NCBI RefSeq assembly: GCF_015477355.1
Contig: NZ_JADLRJ010000001.1
Span: 248,001 to 312,000, forward strand
Reading direction: 5' to 3'
Length of the DNA stretch: 64,000 bases
DNA from: Nocardia blacklockiae
Lineage (GTDB): Bacteria; Actinomycetota; Actinomycetes; Mycobacteriales; Mycobacteriaceae
A program made the translations under genes and the position numbers. A model generated the notes under the pieces. The model searched no databases, was not told where the DNA came from, and saw nothing but the letters and a program-made list of their open reading frames with translations. Positions 26,891 to 35,585 of this stretch are shown here, one piece after another. The stretch's first letter is position 1. Each line of letters begins with the position of its first letter.

Positions 26891-27979
26891 GTGACGGACA
26901 CACCCGGATCGGCGGACGAACGGCACGGCGCGGGCGCGGGGCCGCTGGCGGGGATCCGGATACTCGAGGTCGGCACCATGCTCGCCGGGCCGTACGCCAC
27001 GATGATGCTGGCCGACCTCGGCGCGCAGGTCACCAAACTCGAACCCGCCGGCGGCGACATCTCCCGGCAGGTGAGCGACAGCTACTTCGCGAGCCTGAAC
27101 CGCGGCAAGCGCAGCATCCGACTCGAACTCGACAGCGACCCCGGCCGCGCGCGACTGGGCGAACTCGTCGCGGAATCCCATGCGCTGCTGGTGAATCTGA
27201 AGCCGTCGGCGATCCGGCGGCTCGGCCTCACCTACGACGCGCTGCGACGCTGGAACGAGCGGATCGTGTGCGTCGCCATCACCGGCTACGGCCTGCACGG
27301 CGGCGACGACCCGGCCTTCGACTACGTCATCCAGGCCGCCGCCGGAATCGCCGCGCTCACCGGCGATCCCGCGGGTCCCCCGACGCTGCCGGGCTATTCG
27401 TCGGCCGACAACTCGACCGGCCTCACCGCCGCGCTGGGCCTGCTCGCGCAGATCGTGTCCGGGCGCGGCGGCCAGATCGACGTGTCGCTGTACGAGGTGA
27501 TGCTGTCCCAGTTGAACTATCACGCCGCCGCCTACCTCAACGACGGCAAGCGCCCGCAGCGCCGCCCGTTCGGCGCGCACTCGTATTACGTTCCGGCGCA
27601 GATCTTCCCGACCGCCGCGGGGCATCTCGCGCTGTTCGTCACGCACGACGGCTTCTGGAAGAGTTTCGCCACCGAGGCGGGCGTCGACGGCTTCGAGTTG
27701 ATGGCGGAACGGGTTTCGCGCCGCGAGGAAGTACTCGCCGCCGTCACCACCGCCCTGGCGGCCGACACCGCCGTCAACTGGGAGGCCCGCTTGCGCCCCC
27801 TCGGCATCCCCGCCGCCGCTGTCCGCGACCTCCCCGCCGCCTTGGCGGCCAGCCCGGAGGCCGTAGTCACGGCGGGTCGATACCGCTTGGTGGGCAACCC
27901 GATTCGTGTGTCCGGATACCGGTCCGAGTACGCACCGCCGCCGCGCCTGGGCGAGCACGGCGACGCGATCGCGGGTTAG
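26891..27979 (+). CDS. CaiB/BaiF family III CoA-transferase
   Basis: 362 residues from GTG 26891, with AGGAGG just upstream. N-terminal LAGIRILEVGTMLAGPYATMMLADLGAQV is the family hallmark. The expected nucleophilic Asp is present in SSADNSTGLTAALGLL. It probably links an acid of this pathway to CoA using a donor thioester. It ends at a bidirectional hairpin shared with a small gene on the other strand. Confidence 0.9.
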   Translation: MTDTPGSADERHGAGAGPLAGIRILEVGTMLAGPYATMMLADLGAQVTKLEPAGGDISRQVSDSYFASLNRGKRSIRLELDSDPGRARLGELVAESHALLVNLKPSAIRRLGLTYDALRRWNERIVCVAITGYGLHGGDDPAFDYVIQAAAGIAALTGDPAGPPTLPGYSSADNSTGLTAALGLLAQIVSGRGGQIDVSLYEVMLSQLNYHAAAYLNDGKRPQRRPFGAHSYYVPAQIFPTAAGHLALFVTHDGFWKSFATEAGVDGFELMAERVSRREEVLAAVTTALAADTAVNWEARLRPLGIPAAAVRDLPAALAASPEAVVTAGRYRLVGNPIRVSGYRSEYAPPPRLGEHGDAIAG

Positions 27980-27985
27980 CGCCCT

Positions 27986-28025
27986 GTGATCGCGCGCCGC
28001 GTGGGCGCGACCCGGCGCGGATCAC
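27986..28025. terminator. Bidirectional hairpin between CoA-transferase and small minus-strand gene
   Basis: GTGATC-G-CGCGCCG (27986-27999) pairs with CGGCGCG-GATCAC (28013-28025), 13 base pairs with one bulged base. It begins seven bases after the CoA-transferase stop and covers the stop codon of the minus-strand gene at 28022. Confidence 0.6.
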
Positions 28026-28198
28026 GGCTCGGGATCTCGTGCTGCCGCGAGCTGCGCGGCCCAGAACGGATAGTCCGGATCGTCGGGGGCGTAGACGATG
28101 TCACCACGGCGATCGCCGCCCCCCGCGTCGGGCACGGTGTACCGCACGGCGATACTGCCGTCTTCGAGAAGCCGGGCGACCGGGTGAGGGTCCTGCAT
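28022..28198 (-). CDS. Small acidic hypothetical protein, 58 residues
   Basis: An ATG at 28198 opens a 58-codon frame ending at a TGA at 28022-28024. The product begins MQDPHPVARLLEDGSIAVRY and ends in acidic/aromatic residues (GDIVYAPDDPDYPFWAAQ). Its third codon positions are strongly GC-rich, as in real genes here, and it ends inside a terminator-like hairpin. A GTATAC-type inverted repeat lies about 54 bases upstream. It has no signal or membrane segment. Function unknown; it may be a small beta-strand-rich accessory protein. Confidence 0.6.
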   Translation of the reverse strand: MQDPHPVARLLEDGSIAVRYTVPDAGGGDRRGDIVYAPDDPDYPFWAAQLAAARDPEP

Positions 28199-28249
28199 GG
28201 CATCCGATGATGGAACCGCAGCCGCCGGACGCGCATCCGTATCTCTTTT

Positions 28250-28276
28250 AGGTATACGTCCGTAGGTATACGCGCG
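28250..28276 (-). promoter_or_regulatory. GTATAC repeat upstream of the small gene
   Basis: Two GTATAC boxes (28252-28257 and 28266-28271) are separated by eight bases. Read on the minus strand the element is GCGTATA-N9-GTATAC, resembling the site at 16255-16279 in front of the amidohydrolase operon. It is placed to control the small gene at 28022-28198. Confidence 0.45.
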
Positions 28277-28283
28277 TCGGGTG

Positions 28284-29312
28284 TCACTCGTCGTAGTTCA
28301 CCGTGATCGACTCCGTGTCGGGCACGGCCTGACAGGTGAGGACGTAGCCGTCGGCGAGTTCGTCGTCGGTGAGGGCGTTGTTCTGGCGCAGGGTGGCGCT
28401 GCCCGCGGTCACCTTGGCGATGCAGGTGGCGCAGTTGCCCTGTTCGCAGGAGAACGGCGGGGTGAGGCCCGCGCGCCGGGCGCTCTCCAGCAGCGTCTCG
28501 CCGTCCTTGCGCGGCACGGTCTTCTTCTTGCGGTTCAGGCGAATCGTGACCGTGCCCGGCTCGCTCGGTGCGACCCCTTGTGCGGCAGGCGGTTCGACGG
28601 CCGCGCCGGTCTCCACCACCGGTGCCGGAGCGCCGAACCGCTCGCTGAACACCAGCCCAGGGCCCGGCAGGGCCAGCTCCACCAGCTCCATGAACGGCTC
28701 GGGGCCGCAGACATAGGCATCGGCGTGCGCGTCGGCGCCGACGAAGGCGCGGACCGCCGCCGCGTCGAGGAAACCGCGGTCGGCGTCGAGATGCCGGACC
28801 ACCTCGAGCCGATCGGGATACTGCCGCACCAGATCCGCCAGCGCCGTCTCGAAGATCACCGCGTCGGCGTCGCGGTCGGCGCACAGCAGCCGGACCCGCC
28901 GCCCGGTGGTGGCCAGCGCGCACTTGGTCAGCGACATGATCGGCGTGATGCCGCTGCCGCCGCTGAATCCGAGCAGCGGCACATCGGTCTCGCGCAGGCA
29001 GAACCGGCCGGCCGCCCCGGAGATCTCGACCTCGTCGCCCTCGGCGAGGTTGTCCAGCATCCAGTTGGAGACCTTGCCGCCGGGCACTCGCTTGACCGTC
29101 GTCCTCAGCTCGTCGTCGGTCTCCGGCGCGCTGGACATGGAATAGGAACGGAAGAGCGGCGCGCCGTCCACCGGCACCCGGAACGTACAGAACTGCCCGG
29201 CCCGGTAGGAGATCGGCGCCTCGTGCGGGGCGAGCACGAACGTGCGGGCGTCGACGCTCTCCTTCACGATCCGAGTCACGGTGGCCCGCTGGAACATCGG
29301 GGGTCTGGCCAT
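28284..29312 (-). CDS. KshB-like oxygenase reductase (FAD, NAD, plant-type [2Fe-2S])
   Basis: 342 residues from ATG 29312. Order: FAD-binding barrel with FRSYSMSSAP (about residues 50-60), NAD-binding domain with GGSGITPIMS (about 115-125) and VCGPEPFMELVE, then a C-terminal plant-type ferredoxin domain with CEQGNCATC (about 285-295) and a final Cys near residue 325. This architecture matches 3-ketosteroid 9-alpha-hydroxylase reductase and related reductases that feed Rieske oxygenases. The Rieske oxygenase at 50807-52075 is a natural partner because both promoters carry the GAGAAT palindrome. Confidence 0.92.
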   Translation of the reverse strand: MARPPMFQRATVTRIVKESVDARTFVLAPHEAPISYRAGQFCTFRVPVDGAPLFRSYSMSSAPETDDELRTTVKRVPGGKVSNWMLDNLAEGDEVEISGAAGRFCLRETDVPLLGFSGGSGITPIMSLTKCALATTGRRVRLLCADRDADAVIFETALADLVRQYPDRLEVVRHLDADRGFLDAAAVRAFVGADAHADAYVCGPEPFMELVELALPGPGLVFSERFGAPAPVVETGAAVEPPAAQGVAPSEPGTVTIRLNRKKKTVPRKDGETLLESARRAGLTPPFSCEQGNCATCIAKVTAGSATLRQNNALTDDELADGYVLTCQAVPDTESITVNYDE

Positions 29313-29349
29313 GAACCGCGTCCTCCTGGTATGTAGATTCTAGTACTAT

Positions 29350-29364
29350 GAGAATTATATTCTC
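29350..29364. promoter_or_regulatory. GAGAATNNNATTCTC palindrome, site 2 (perfect)
   Basis: GAGAATTATATTCTC lies 37 bases upstream of the KshB-like start and 63 bases upstream of the divergent acyl-CoA dehydrogenase start. A degenerate second element, GAGACGGTATCTCTC, follows at 29371-29385. Confidence 0.75.
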
Positions 29365-29427
29365 ACGTATGAGACGGTATCTCTCAAATATGTTCTCGAG
29401 CACCGCGCCGAGCCACCGAGGAGCGCC

Positions 29428-30333
29428 ATGGACGTCCGTCTGACCAGCGAACAGCGGCAATTGCGCGACGCCGCCGCCAAATTGGCCGACGACCTGGGCC
29501 CCGGCTCGGTCGCCGAACTCGACGACGAGGTCCGCCGGGCGCGCCTCGAGCGCGCGGTCGACACCGCGGGCTGGCGCGGCCTGCGTTCCGACGGCGCCTC
29601 CGGCGTCGAGGTGGCGATCGTGGCCGAGGAGTTCGCGCGGGGCCTGGTCGACGTCGCCTTCGCGGGACCGGTGCTGGCCGACGGCCTGCCCGGCCGCCCG
29701 GCCGGCGAGGCGCGCGGGTGGACCGTCGCGGTCGGCGATCGCGCCGTCGACGCCCGGGGCAGCGATCGGGCGCTGATCCTGGACGGTACGCGGATCCTGA
29801 CCGCCCGCCTCGGCGCCGAGATTCCGGGCGCCGACCTGACCCGGCGGACCGCCGCGCTCGCCGAAGAGCCCAGCGCCGCAGGCGAATCGACGCCCGACGA
29901 GGCCACCCGCTGGCACGCTCTGGCGCTCACCGTCACAACCGCGGACCTGCTCGGCGCGGCGCGCGGCGCGCAGGATCTGGCCGTCGACTACGCCAAGACG
30001 CGCGAGCAGTACGGCGCGACGATCGGCTCCTACCAGGCCGTGGCGCATCTGCTCGCCGAGAACCAGGCGCTGATCGAGGGCGCGATCAGCGTGCTGCGGC
30101 ACGCCGCGTGGGCGGTCGACGAACTCGAGCCCGCCGCGGCGCTGCGGGCCGCGCGGGTCGCGAAGGTCTACACCGCCCGCATGGCCCGCACCGTCTGCGA
30201 GGCGTCGATCCAGGTGCACGGCGGCATCGGCAACACATGGGACTGCCTCGCGCACCTGTTCCTGCGCCGCGCGCTGGTCTCGACCGAACTGTTCCCCGCC
30301 CGTCTGAAGGAGATCGATCTTGGACTTTCGTGA
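29428..30333 (+). CDS. Acyl-CoA dehydrogenase, short (partner) subunit
   Basis: 301 residues, shorter than the ~380 of homotetrameric acyl-CoA dehydrogenases. The C-terminal helical domain is clear (AKTREQYGATIGSYQAVAHLLAE, then CEASIQVHGGIGNTWDCLAHLFLRRA), while the N-terminal part is reduced. It overlaps the next acyl-CoA dehydrogenase gene by 14 bases. Such unequal pairs form alpha2beta2 enzymes in steroid side-chain and ring degradation of Mycobacteriales. Confidence 0.87.
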   Translation: MDVRLTSEQRQLRDAAAKLADDLGPGSVAELDDEVRRARLERAVDTAGWRGLRSDGASGVEVAIVAEEFARGLVDVAFAGPVLADGLPGRPAGEARGWTVAVGDRAVDARGSDRALILDGTRILTARLGAEIPGADLTRRTAALAEEPSAAGESTPDEATRWHALALTVTTADLLGAARGAQDLAVDYAKTREQYGATIGSYQAVAHLLAENQALIEGAISVLRHAAWAVDELEPAAALRAARVAKVYTARMARTVCEASIQVHGGIGNTWDCLAHLFLRRALVSTELFPARLKEIDLGLS

Positions 30334-31408
30334 TTCCCCGCAGGAGGCCGAGTTCCGGGCGCGACTGCGTGCCTGGCTGGCCGATACGGCGGGCACGTTC
30401 CCCACCTCCGGCGACGAGTACTGGGCCCGCCAGGGCGAGTGGCACCAGGCGCTCTACGCCGCCGGGTTCTTCGGCTCGTCCTGGCCGAAAGAGTTCGGCG
30501 GGCACGAACTTCCGCCGGTCTACGACGTCATCGTGGACGAGGAACTGGCGATCGCCGGCGCGCCGCCGCGGCCCAGCCTCGGCTACCTGGTGCAGGGCCT
30601 GGGCCGACACGGCAGCAAGGAACTCCAGCGGCGCTTCCTGCCCGGCATGATCAACGGCACCGAACGCTGGTGCCAAGGCTTCAGCGAACCGGGCGCGGGA
30701 TCGGACCTGGCCTCGCTCACCACCACCGCGACCCGCGACGGCGACCACTACGTCGTGCACGGCCACAAGATCTGGACCAGCTACTCCGACGTCGCGGACT
30801 GGTGTCTGCTGCTGGCCCGGACCGACCCGGATGTGCCGCGGCACAAGGGCATTTCGGCGTTCGTCATCGCGATGAAGCAGCCCGGCGTCGAGCAGCGGCC
30901 GCTGCGGATGATCAGCGGGGTCACCCGCGAGTTCGGGCAGGTGCGCTTCGACGGCGCCCGCGTGCCCGCGGATCAGATGGTCGGCGCGCCCGGCGACGGC
31001 TGGAAACTGGCCATGACCGTCGTCGGCCACGAACGCGAGCCCTCGACCCTCGGTTACGCGGCCCGGTACGGAAAGCTGGTGCGGCAGTTGGCCGCCCGGC
31101 TCGACGGCCCGGCACCCGACGACCTGGCGTGGGCGGCGGTGCAGACCGAGATGCTGCGCCTGCACGTGCGCCGCCGGCTGTCCGAACAGCTCGACGGCGT
31201 GGTGCACGGACCCGACGGCTCGCTGGACAAGCTGCTCATGACCTGGGTGGACCAGGCGGTCGGCCACGCGGCCCTCGCGGTCCCCGGCACCGACGATCCC
31301 GAACTGCTCGGCAGCTACTTCTACAGCCGCGCCCAGAGCGTCATGGGCGGCACCTCGCAGATCCAGAAGAACATCATCGCCTCCCGCATTCTCGGACTAG
31401 GAGTCTGA
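30320..31408 (+). CDS. Acyl-CoA dehydrogenase, full-length subunit
   Basis: 362 residues. The TTG start at 30320 is supported by AAGGAG about eight bases upstream and by family alignment (DFRDSPQEAEFRARLRAWL). FAD-binding motifs include WCQGFSEPGAGSDLASL and IWTSYSDVADWCLLLARTD. The C-terminus MGGTSQIQKNIIASRILGLG is typical. It is expected to work with the overlapping upstream subunit to make an alpha,beta-unsaturated CoA ester. Confidence 0.92.
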   Translation: MDFRDSPQEAEFRARLRAWLADTAGTFPTSGDEYWARQGEWHQALYAAGFFGSSWPKEFGGHELPPVYDVIVDEELAIAGAPPRPSLGYLVQGLGRHGSKELQRRFLPGMINGTERWCQGFSEPGAGSDLASLTTTATRDGDHYVVHGHKIWTSYSDVADWCLLLARTDPDVPRHKGISAFVIAMKQPGVEQRPLRMISGVTREFGQVRFDGARVPADQMVGAPGDGWKLAMTVVGHEREPSTLGYAARYGKLVRQLAARLDGPAPDDLAWAAVQTEMLRLHVRRRLSEQLDGVVHGPDGSLDKLLMTWVDQAVGHAALAVPGTDDPELLGSYFYSRAQSVMGGTSQIQKNIIASRILGLGV

Positions 31409-31410
31409 CC

Positions 31411-32178
31411 ATGTACGACCTCCCGGACGTCATCGACGTCCAGTCCGACGGCCCGATCCGGATCATCACGCTGAACCGGCCCGACGCGCTCAACGCCGTC
31501 GACGACGACCTGCACAGCGGCCTGGCCCGGCTGTGGCCGCGGCTGTCGGAGGACCGGGACGCGCGCGTCGCGGTGCTCACCGGGGCGGGCAAGGCGTTCT
31601 CCGCGGGCGGCGATTTCGCGTACCTGGCCGAGCTGAGCCGGGACGCGGGGTTGCGCGCGAAGACGATCGCGCACGGCCGCGACATCGTGCTCGGGATGGC
31701 GCGCTGCCGAATTCCGGTGGTGGCGGCGGTGAACGGGCCCGCCGTCGGGCTGGGCTGCAGCCTGGTCGCGCTGAGCGATATCGCCTACATCGCCGAGACC
31801 GCGTATTTGAAGGACCCGCACGTGCAGGTCGGGCTGGTCGCCGCCGACGGCGGGCCGCTGACCTGGCCGCTGCACACCAGCCTGCTGCTGGCCAAGGAGT
31901 ACGCGCTCACCGGCGCGAAGATCGTCGCCGAGCGCGCGCGGGAGATGGGCCTGGTCAATCATGTGGTCGCCGATCCGCTGTCCGAGGCGCTGGCGTGCGC
32001 GAAGCGCATTCTGGAACTGCCCCAGCAGGCGGTGGAGAGCACCAAGCGGCTGCTGAATCTGCATCTCGAGCGCGCGGTGCTGGCGACCCTGGACTACGCC
32101 ACGACCGCCGAGGACCTGTCGTTCCAGACTGACGACTTCCGCGCGGTGATCGCGAAACTCACGGCCCCCCGCGAGTGA
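31411..32178 (+). CDS. Crotonase-superfamily protein (enoyl-CoA hydratase/isomerase-like)
   Basis: 255 residues from ATG 31411, two bases after the acyl-CoA dehydrogenase stop. The fold is clear: IRIITLNRPDALNAV, AVLTGAGKAFSAGGDFAYL, AAVNGPAVGLGCSLVALSD. At the rat hydratase Glu144/Glu164 positions it has Ser (GCSL) and His (KDPH). It probably isomerises, hydrolyses or opens a ring of a CoA ester instead of adding water. It ends before a large bidirectional hairpin. Confidence 0.88.
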   Translation: MYDLPDVIDVQSDGPIRIITLNRPDALNAVDDDLHSGLARLWPRLSEDRDARVAVLTGAGKAFSAGGDFAYLAELSRDAGLRAKTIAHGRDIVLGMARCRIPVVAAVNGPAVGLGCSLVALSDIAYIAETAYLKDPHVQVGLVAADGGPLTWPLHTSLLLAKEYALTGAKIVAERAREMGLVNHVVADPLSEALACAKRILELPQQAVESTKRLLNLHLERAVLATLDYATTAEDLSFQTDDFRAVIAKLTAPRE

Positions 32179-32186
32179 GGGCGGGC

Positions 32187-32244
32187 ACGGCCGAAGGTCC
32201 CGGGACGCACCGCTGTTCCGGGACCTGCGCGGGCGCTCGGCCGT
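32187..32244. terminator. Long bidirectional hairpin between convergent genes
   Basis: Outer arms ACGGCCGA (32187-32194) and TCGGCCGT (32237-32244) and inner arms AGGTCCCGG (32195-32203) and CCGGGACCT (32218-32226) are all perfectly complementary. The element lies between the convergent crotonase and SDR genes. Confidence 0.7.
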
Positions 32245-32251
32245 CGCGAAA

Positions 32252-33016
32252 CTATTTCGGCGGGAAGCGCAGCGCGCCGTCGAGCCGGATCACCTCGCCG
32301 TTGAGGTAGTCGTTCTCCACGATCGAGGTGGCCAGCTTGGCGTACTCCTCCGAGCGGCCCATGCGCTTGGGGAAGGGGACCTGCGGGGCCCAGTAGGCCT
32401 CGAGCTTGTCGGCCGCCTGGCCGTAGGCGGGGGTGTTCACCGTGCCGGGGGCGATGGTGACCACGCGGATGCCCAGCGGGGACAGGTCGCGCGCGGCGAC
32501 CAGGGTCATGCCGACCACGCCGCCCTTGGCCGCGGCGTAGGGGATCTGGCCGGTCTGGCCCTCGAACGCCGCGATGGAGGCGGTGTTCACGATCACGCCG
32601 CGCGCGCCCTCGTCGAGCGGCTCGGTCCTGGCCATCGCCGCGGCCGTCAGCCGCAGCACGTTGAACACCGCGGTCAGATAGAACTCGATCGTGGTGCGGA
32701 ACCCGTCGAGCGCCAGGGGCGAGCCGTCCTTGCCGACCAGCCGGCCGCCGGTGGCCGGGCCGCCGTGCGTGTCGACCGAGATGCGCAGCGGCCCCAGCGA
32801 TTCCGCCTCGGCGATGGCGGCCAGCACCGAATCCTCGTCGGTCGCGTCGGTGTGCGCGTAGCGGATCCCGAGTTCGGTCTCCAGCTGCCTGCCCTTGTCG
32901 TCGGCCACGTCGGCGACCACCACCTTGGCCCCCGCGGCGTGCAGGCGCCGCACCGTGGCCTCGCCCAGACCTCCGGTGCCGCCGACCACGAGTGCGGAGC
33001 TTCCACTGATCTGCAT
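32252..33016 (-). CDS. SDR-family dehydrogenase (3-hydroxyacyl-CoA dehydrogenase type II-like)
   Basis: 254 residues. NAD-binding ALVVGGTGGLGEATVRRL at the N-terminus with VVVADV indicating NAD preference. The catalytic Ser/Tyr/Lys are in NTASIAAFEGQTGQIPYAAAKGG. The overall form resembles HSD10-type 3-hydroxyacyl-CoA dehydrogenases. It is divergent from the thiolase gene, with a GAGAAT-type palindrome between, so the two probably supply the last two beta-oxidation steps together. Confidence 0.9.
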   Translation of the reverse strand: MQISGSSALVVGGTGGLGEATVRRLHAAGAKVVVADVADDKGRQLETELGIRYAHTDATDEDSVLAAIAEAESLGPLRISVDTHGGPATGGRLVGKDGSPLALDGFRTTIEFYLTAVFNVLRLTAAAMARTEPLDEGARGVIVNTASIAAFEGQTGQIPYAAAKGGVVGMTLVAARDLSPLGIRVVTIAPGTVNTPAYGQAADKLEAYWAPQVPFPKRMGRSEEYAKLATSIVENDYLNGEVIRLDGALRFPPK

Positions 33017-33054
33017 GTGATAATCCTATCTTGCAACTACGGCTCTCCTATTGA

Positions 33055-33069
33055 GAAAATAGCATTCTC
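33055..33069. promoter_or_regulatory. GAGAATNNNATTCTC-like palindrome, site 3 (one mismatch)
   Basis: GAAAATAGCATTCTC lies in the divergent region 38 bases upstream of the SDR start and 66 bases upstream of the thiolase start. Eleven of the twelve specified positions match. Confidence 0.65.
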
Positions 33070-33135
33070 GCCGGGTTTCGCACGAGCACCCGAGCGGTCG
33101 CGCCGAGTACCCGTCGCCGAATTGGAGGCCATCGA

Positions 33136-34281
33136 ATGCCTGAAGCCGTCATCGTGTCCGCGCTGCGGACCCCCATCGGGACCGCCCGCAAGGGCACATT
33201 GCGTGACACGAATGCCTTCGACCTGGCCCGCCACGTGGTCGGCGCCGCCGCCGACGGGCTGGACGGCGCGCGGATCGACGATGTCGTCCTGGGCGAGGGG
33301 CGGTACGGGGGCGGCGTGGTGGCCCGGCACGCGGCGGTCACCGCGGGGCTGACCGGTGTGCCGGGGCTGGCGCTGAACCGGCACTGCGCGGCGGGCATGT
33401 CGGCGGTGCAGACGGCCGCCGCCGGAATCCGCGCCGGCATGGACGAACTCGTGATCGCGGGCGGGGTGAACTCCGACTCCACCGCGCCGCGCGCCAGGTT
33501 CCGGGTCGGGCCTGACGAATGGATCGATCCTTGGGTGTCGCCGAGCCACCCGGACCGCCCGGACGCCCCGGCCATGGACATGTCCATCACCGTCGGCTGG
33601 AACGCGGCCGTGCGCGCGGGCCTGACCCGCGAGGAACTCGACGCCTGGGCGCTGCGCTCGCACCGCAACGCCATCGCGGCCATCGACGAGGGCCGGTTCA
33701 AGGAGGAGATCGTCCCGATCCGGACGCCGCACGGGCTCTTCGACACCGACGAGCACCCGCGCCGCGACACCTCGCTGGAGAAGCTGGCCGGGCTGAAGGT
33801 GCTGCATCCGGAGATCGAGGGCTTCTCCATCACCGCGGGCAACGCCTGCGGGGCCAACGACGGCGCGGCGGCGCTGGCCGTCGCGAGCGAACGGCTGGGG
33901 CTGCCCGCGCTGGCCTACATCCGGTCCTGGGCGTCGGTGGGCGTGGACCCGGCCGAAACCGGGCTGGCCCCGATCGAGGCCATCACCAAAGCCGTTGCCC
34001 GGGCGGGTATCTCGCTGTCGTCGGCGCGGGTCATCGAGATCAACGAGGCGTTCGCCTCGGTGCCCGTCGCGACCATCCGCGCCCTGGACCTCGATCCCGA
34101 CCTCGTGAACGTCAGCGGCAGCGGCTGCTCCCTCGGCCACCCGGTGGCGGCCACCGGCGCCCGCATGATCGTCACCCTGGTCCACGAATTGCGCAGGCGC
34201 GGAGGGGGTTTCGGCATCGCGGCGATGTGCGCCGGCGGCGGCATGGGCTCGGCCACGGTCATCGAGGTGCCCGCTGCGTGA
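33136..34281 (+). CDS. Thiolase-family acetyl-CoA C-acyltransferase
   Basis: 381 residues. The nucleophilic Cys is in LNRHCAAGMSAVQ (about residue 92). C-terminal GSGCSLGHPVAATGARM and MCAGGGMGSATV give the His and second Cys. It would release acetyl- or propionyl-CoA from a 3-ketoacyl-CoA. Its stop overlaps the meaB start (GTGA), which ties thiolysis to the B12 mutase step. Confidence 0.93.
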   Translation: MPEAVIVSALRTPIGTARKGTLRDTNAFDLARHVVGAAADGLDGARIDDVVLGEGRYGGGVVARHAAVTAGLTGVPGLALNRHCAAGMSAVQTAAAGIRAGMDELVIAGGVNSDSTAPRARFRVGPDEWIDPWVSPSHPDRPDAPAMDMSITVGWNAAVRAGLTREELDAWALRSHRNAIAAIDEGRFKEEIVPIRTPHGLFDTDEHPRRDTSLEKLAGLKVLHPEIEGFSITAGNACGANDGAAALAVASERLGLPALAYIRSWASVGVDPAETGLAPIEAITKAVARAGISLSSARVIEINEAFASVPVATIRALDLDPDLVNVSGSGCSLGHPVAATGARMIVTLVHELRRRGGGFGIAAMCAGGGMGSATVIEVPAA

Positions 34282-35243
34282 GTAGAGGCGATTCCGGACA
34301 TCCCGACATCGGCGACCGCCGCGGCGGCACCGACGAGGAAAAGGACTGCCGCGCAGCGGTTTCCGGTGTGATCGGGGCGTCGGTGGCCGAGTTGGTCGCG
34401 CAGGCGCGGGACGGTTCGGCGCGGGCGACGGGGCGTCTGCTCAGCCTGGTGGAGGGGGAGCGGCGCGAGGAGGTGCGGGCGGCGCTGGCACCCGTGCCGG
34501 TGCGGGTGGTCGGGGTGACCGGCCCGCCCGGCGCGGGGAAGTCGACCACGATCGCGGCGCTCGCCACGGTGTATCGCGAACGCGGCCTGCGGGTGGCGAT
34601 CCTCGCGGTGGATCCGTCGTCGCCCTACAGCGGCGGTGCGTTGCTGGGTGACCGGATCCGGATGGCCCGGCACATCGACGACCCCGACGTGCTGATCCGC
34701 TCGCTGGCCACGCGCGGCCACCTGGGTGGCCTGTCCGCCGCCGTGCCCGCCGCGATCCAGCTGCTCGGGGCCCTCGGCTACGACATCGTGCTGCTGGAAA
34801 CGGTGGGCGTCGGCCAGTCCGAGATCGAGATCGCGGCCGTCGCCGATCCCACCCTGGTGATCCTGAATCCCGGTGCGGGCGACGCCGTTCAGGCCGCGAA
34901 GGCCGGCTTGCTCGAGGTGGCCGACCTCCTCGTGGTCAACAAGGCCGACCGCCCCGGCGCGGACCGGACCGTCCGCGACCTCCGCGCCGAATCCGCCGCC
35001 CCCGTCCTCACCCTCGCGGCCTCCCGCGGCGAGCGCATCACCGACCTCGCCGACGCCATCGAGGCCCACCACCGCACCGATACCCCGGAGCGACGCACGG
35101 CCCGAGCCCGCGCGCAAATCCTGTCCCTCGCCCACACCCGCCTGCGCACCCACCCCGACCTGGACCGCCTCGCCACCGCCGTGGCCACCGGCGAGTGCGA
35201 TGTGTATCGCGCCGCGAAAACCCTTCTCTCGTTCGAGCATTGA
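34278..35243 (+). CDS. meaB: MeaB/ArgK-family G3E GTPase, B12-mutase chaperone
   Basis: 321 residues from GTG 34278, overlapping the thiolase stop. Motifs: Walker A GPPGAGKST (about residue 84), AILAVDPSSPYSGGALLGDRIRM, ETVGVGQSE and NKAD for base recognition. MeaB proteins load and protect the cobalamin of acyl-CoA mutases. The mutase subunits lie 9 kb upstream at 23872-25865, so this is probably their dedicated chaperone. Confidence 0.93.
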   Translation: MSRGDSGHPDIGDRRGGTDEEKDCRAAVSGVIGASVAELVAQARDGSARATGRLLSLVEGERREEVRAALAPVPVRVVGVTGPPGAGKSTTIAALATVYRERGLRVAILAVDPSSPYSGGALLGDRIRMARHIDDPDVLIRSLATRGHLGGLSAAVPAAIQLLGALGYDIVLLETVGVGQSEIEIAAVADPTLVILNPGAGDAVQAAKAGLLEVADLLVVNKADRPGADRTVRDLRAESAAPVLTLAASRGERITDLADAIEAHHRTDTPERRTARARAQILSLAHTRLRTHPDLDRLATAVATGECDVYRAAKTLLSFEH

Positions 35244-35401
35244 GATCACCGCGCCATCGCCATACCGGATCGTCAGTGGGCCGAGTGCGACACAATTGCA
35301 GATAATTCGCACCATGCGAAATGGATGGTTCATGGCGGTGACTTCACCGGCGTGAACGACAATGATCCGAGCGGTCGGTCCCGAATCGAGTAGCGATGCG
35401 A

Positions 35402-35487
35402 CCGGCGTATTTCCCACGCCGGAACGTCGTGTGCGAAAAATATTAGGCGGCAACGGAACTCTGTTCGAAACAGCAGCGTAGAGTTCC
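35402..35487 (+). promoter_or_regulatory. Inverted repeats upstream of the pgi operon
   Basis: The 342-base gap after meaB holds two notable elements. A hairpin CCGGCGT (35402-35408)/ACGCCGG (35416-35422) may terminate meaB. A separate perfect inverted repeat, GGAACTCT (35455-35462)/AGAGTTCC (35480-35487), encloses TGTTCGAAACA and lies about 100 bases before the pgi start; it is the best operator candidate for the operon. There is no GAGAAT palindrome in the gap, and I see no gene in it. Confidence 0.5.
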
Positions 35488-35585
35488 CGGTGCCGATACC
35501 ATTTGCATGTCTGGACGGTATGACGCGAACCGGGGCACGCAGGGGTGCCGCTGCGTGAGCGACCGGGCAGGAATCGCTGGGCGAC

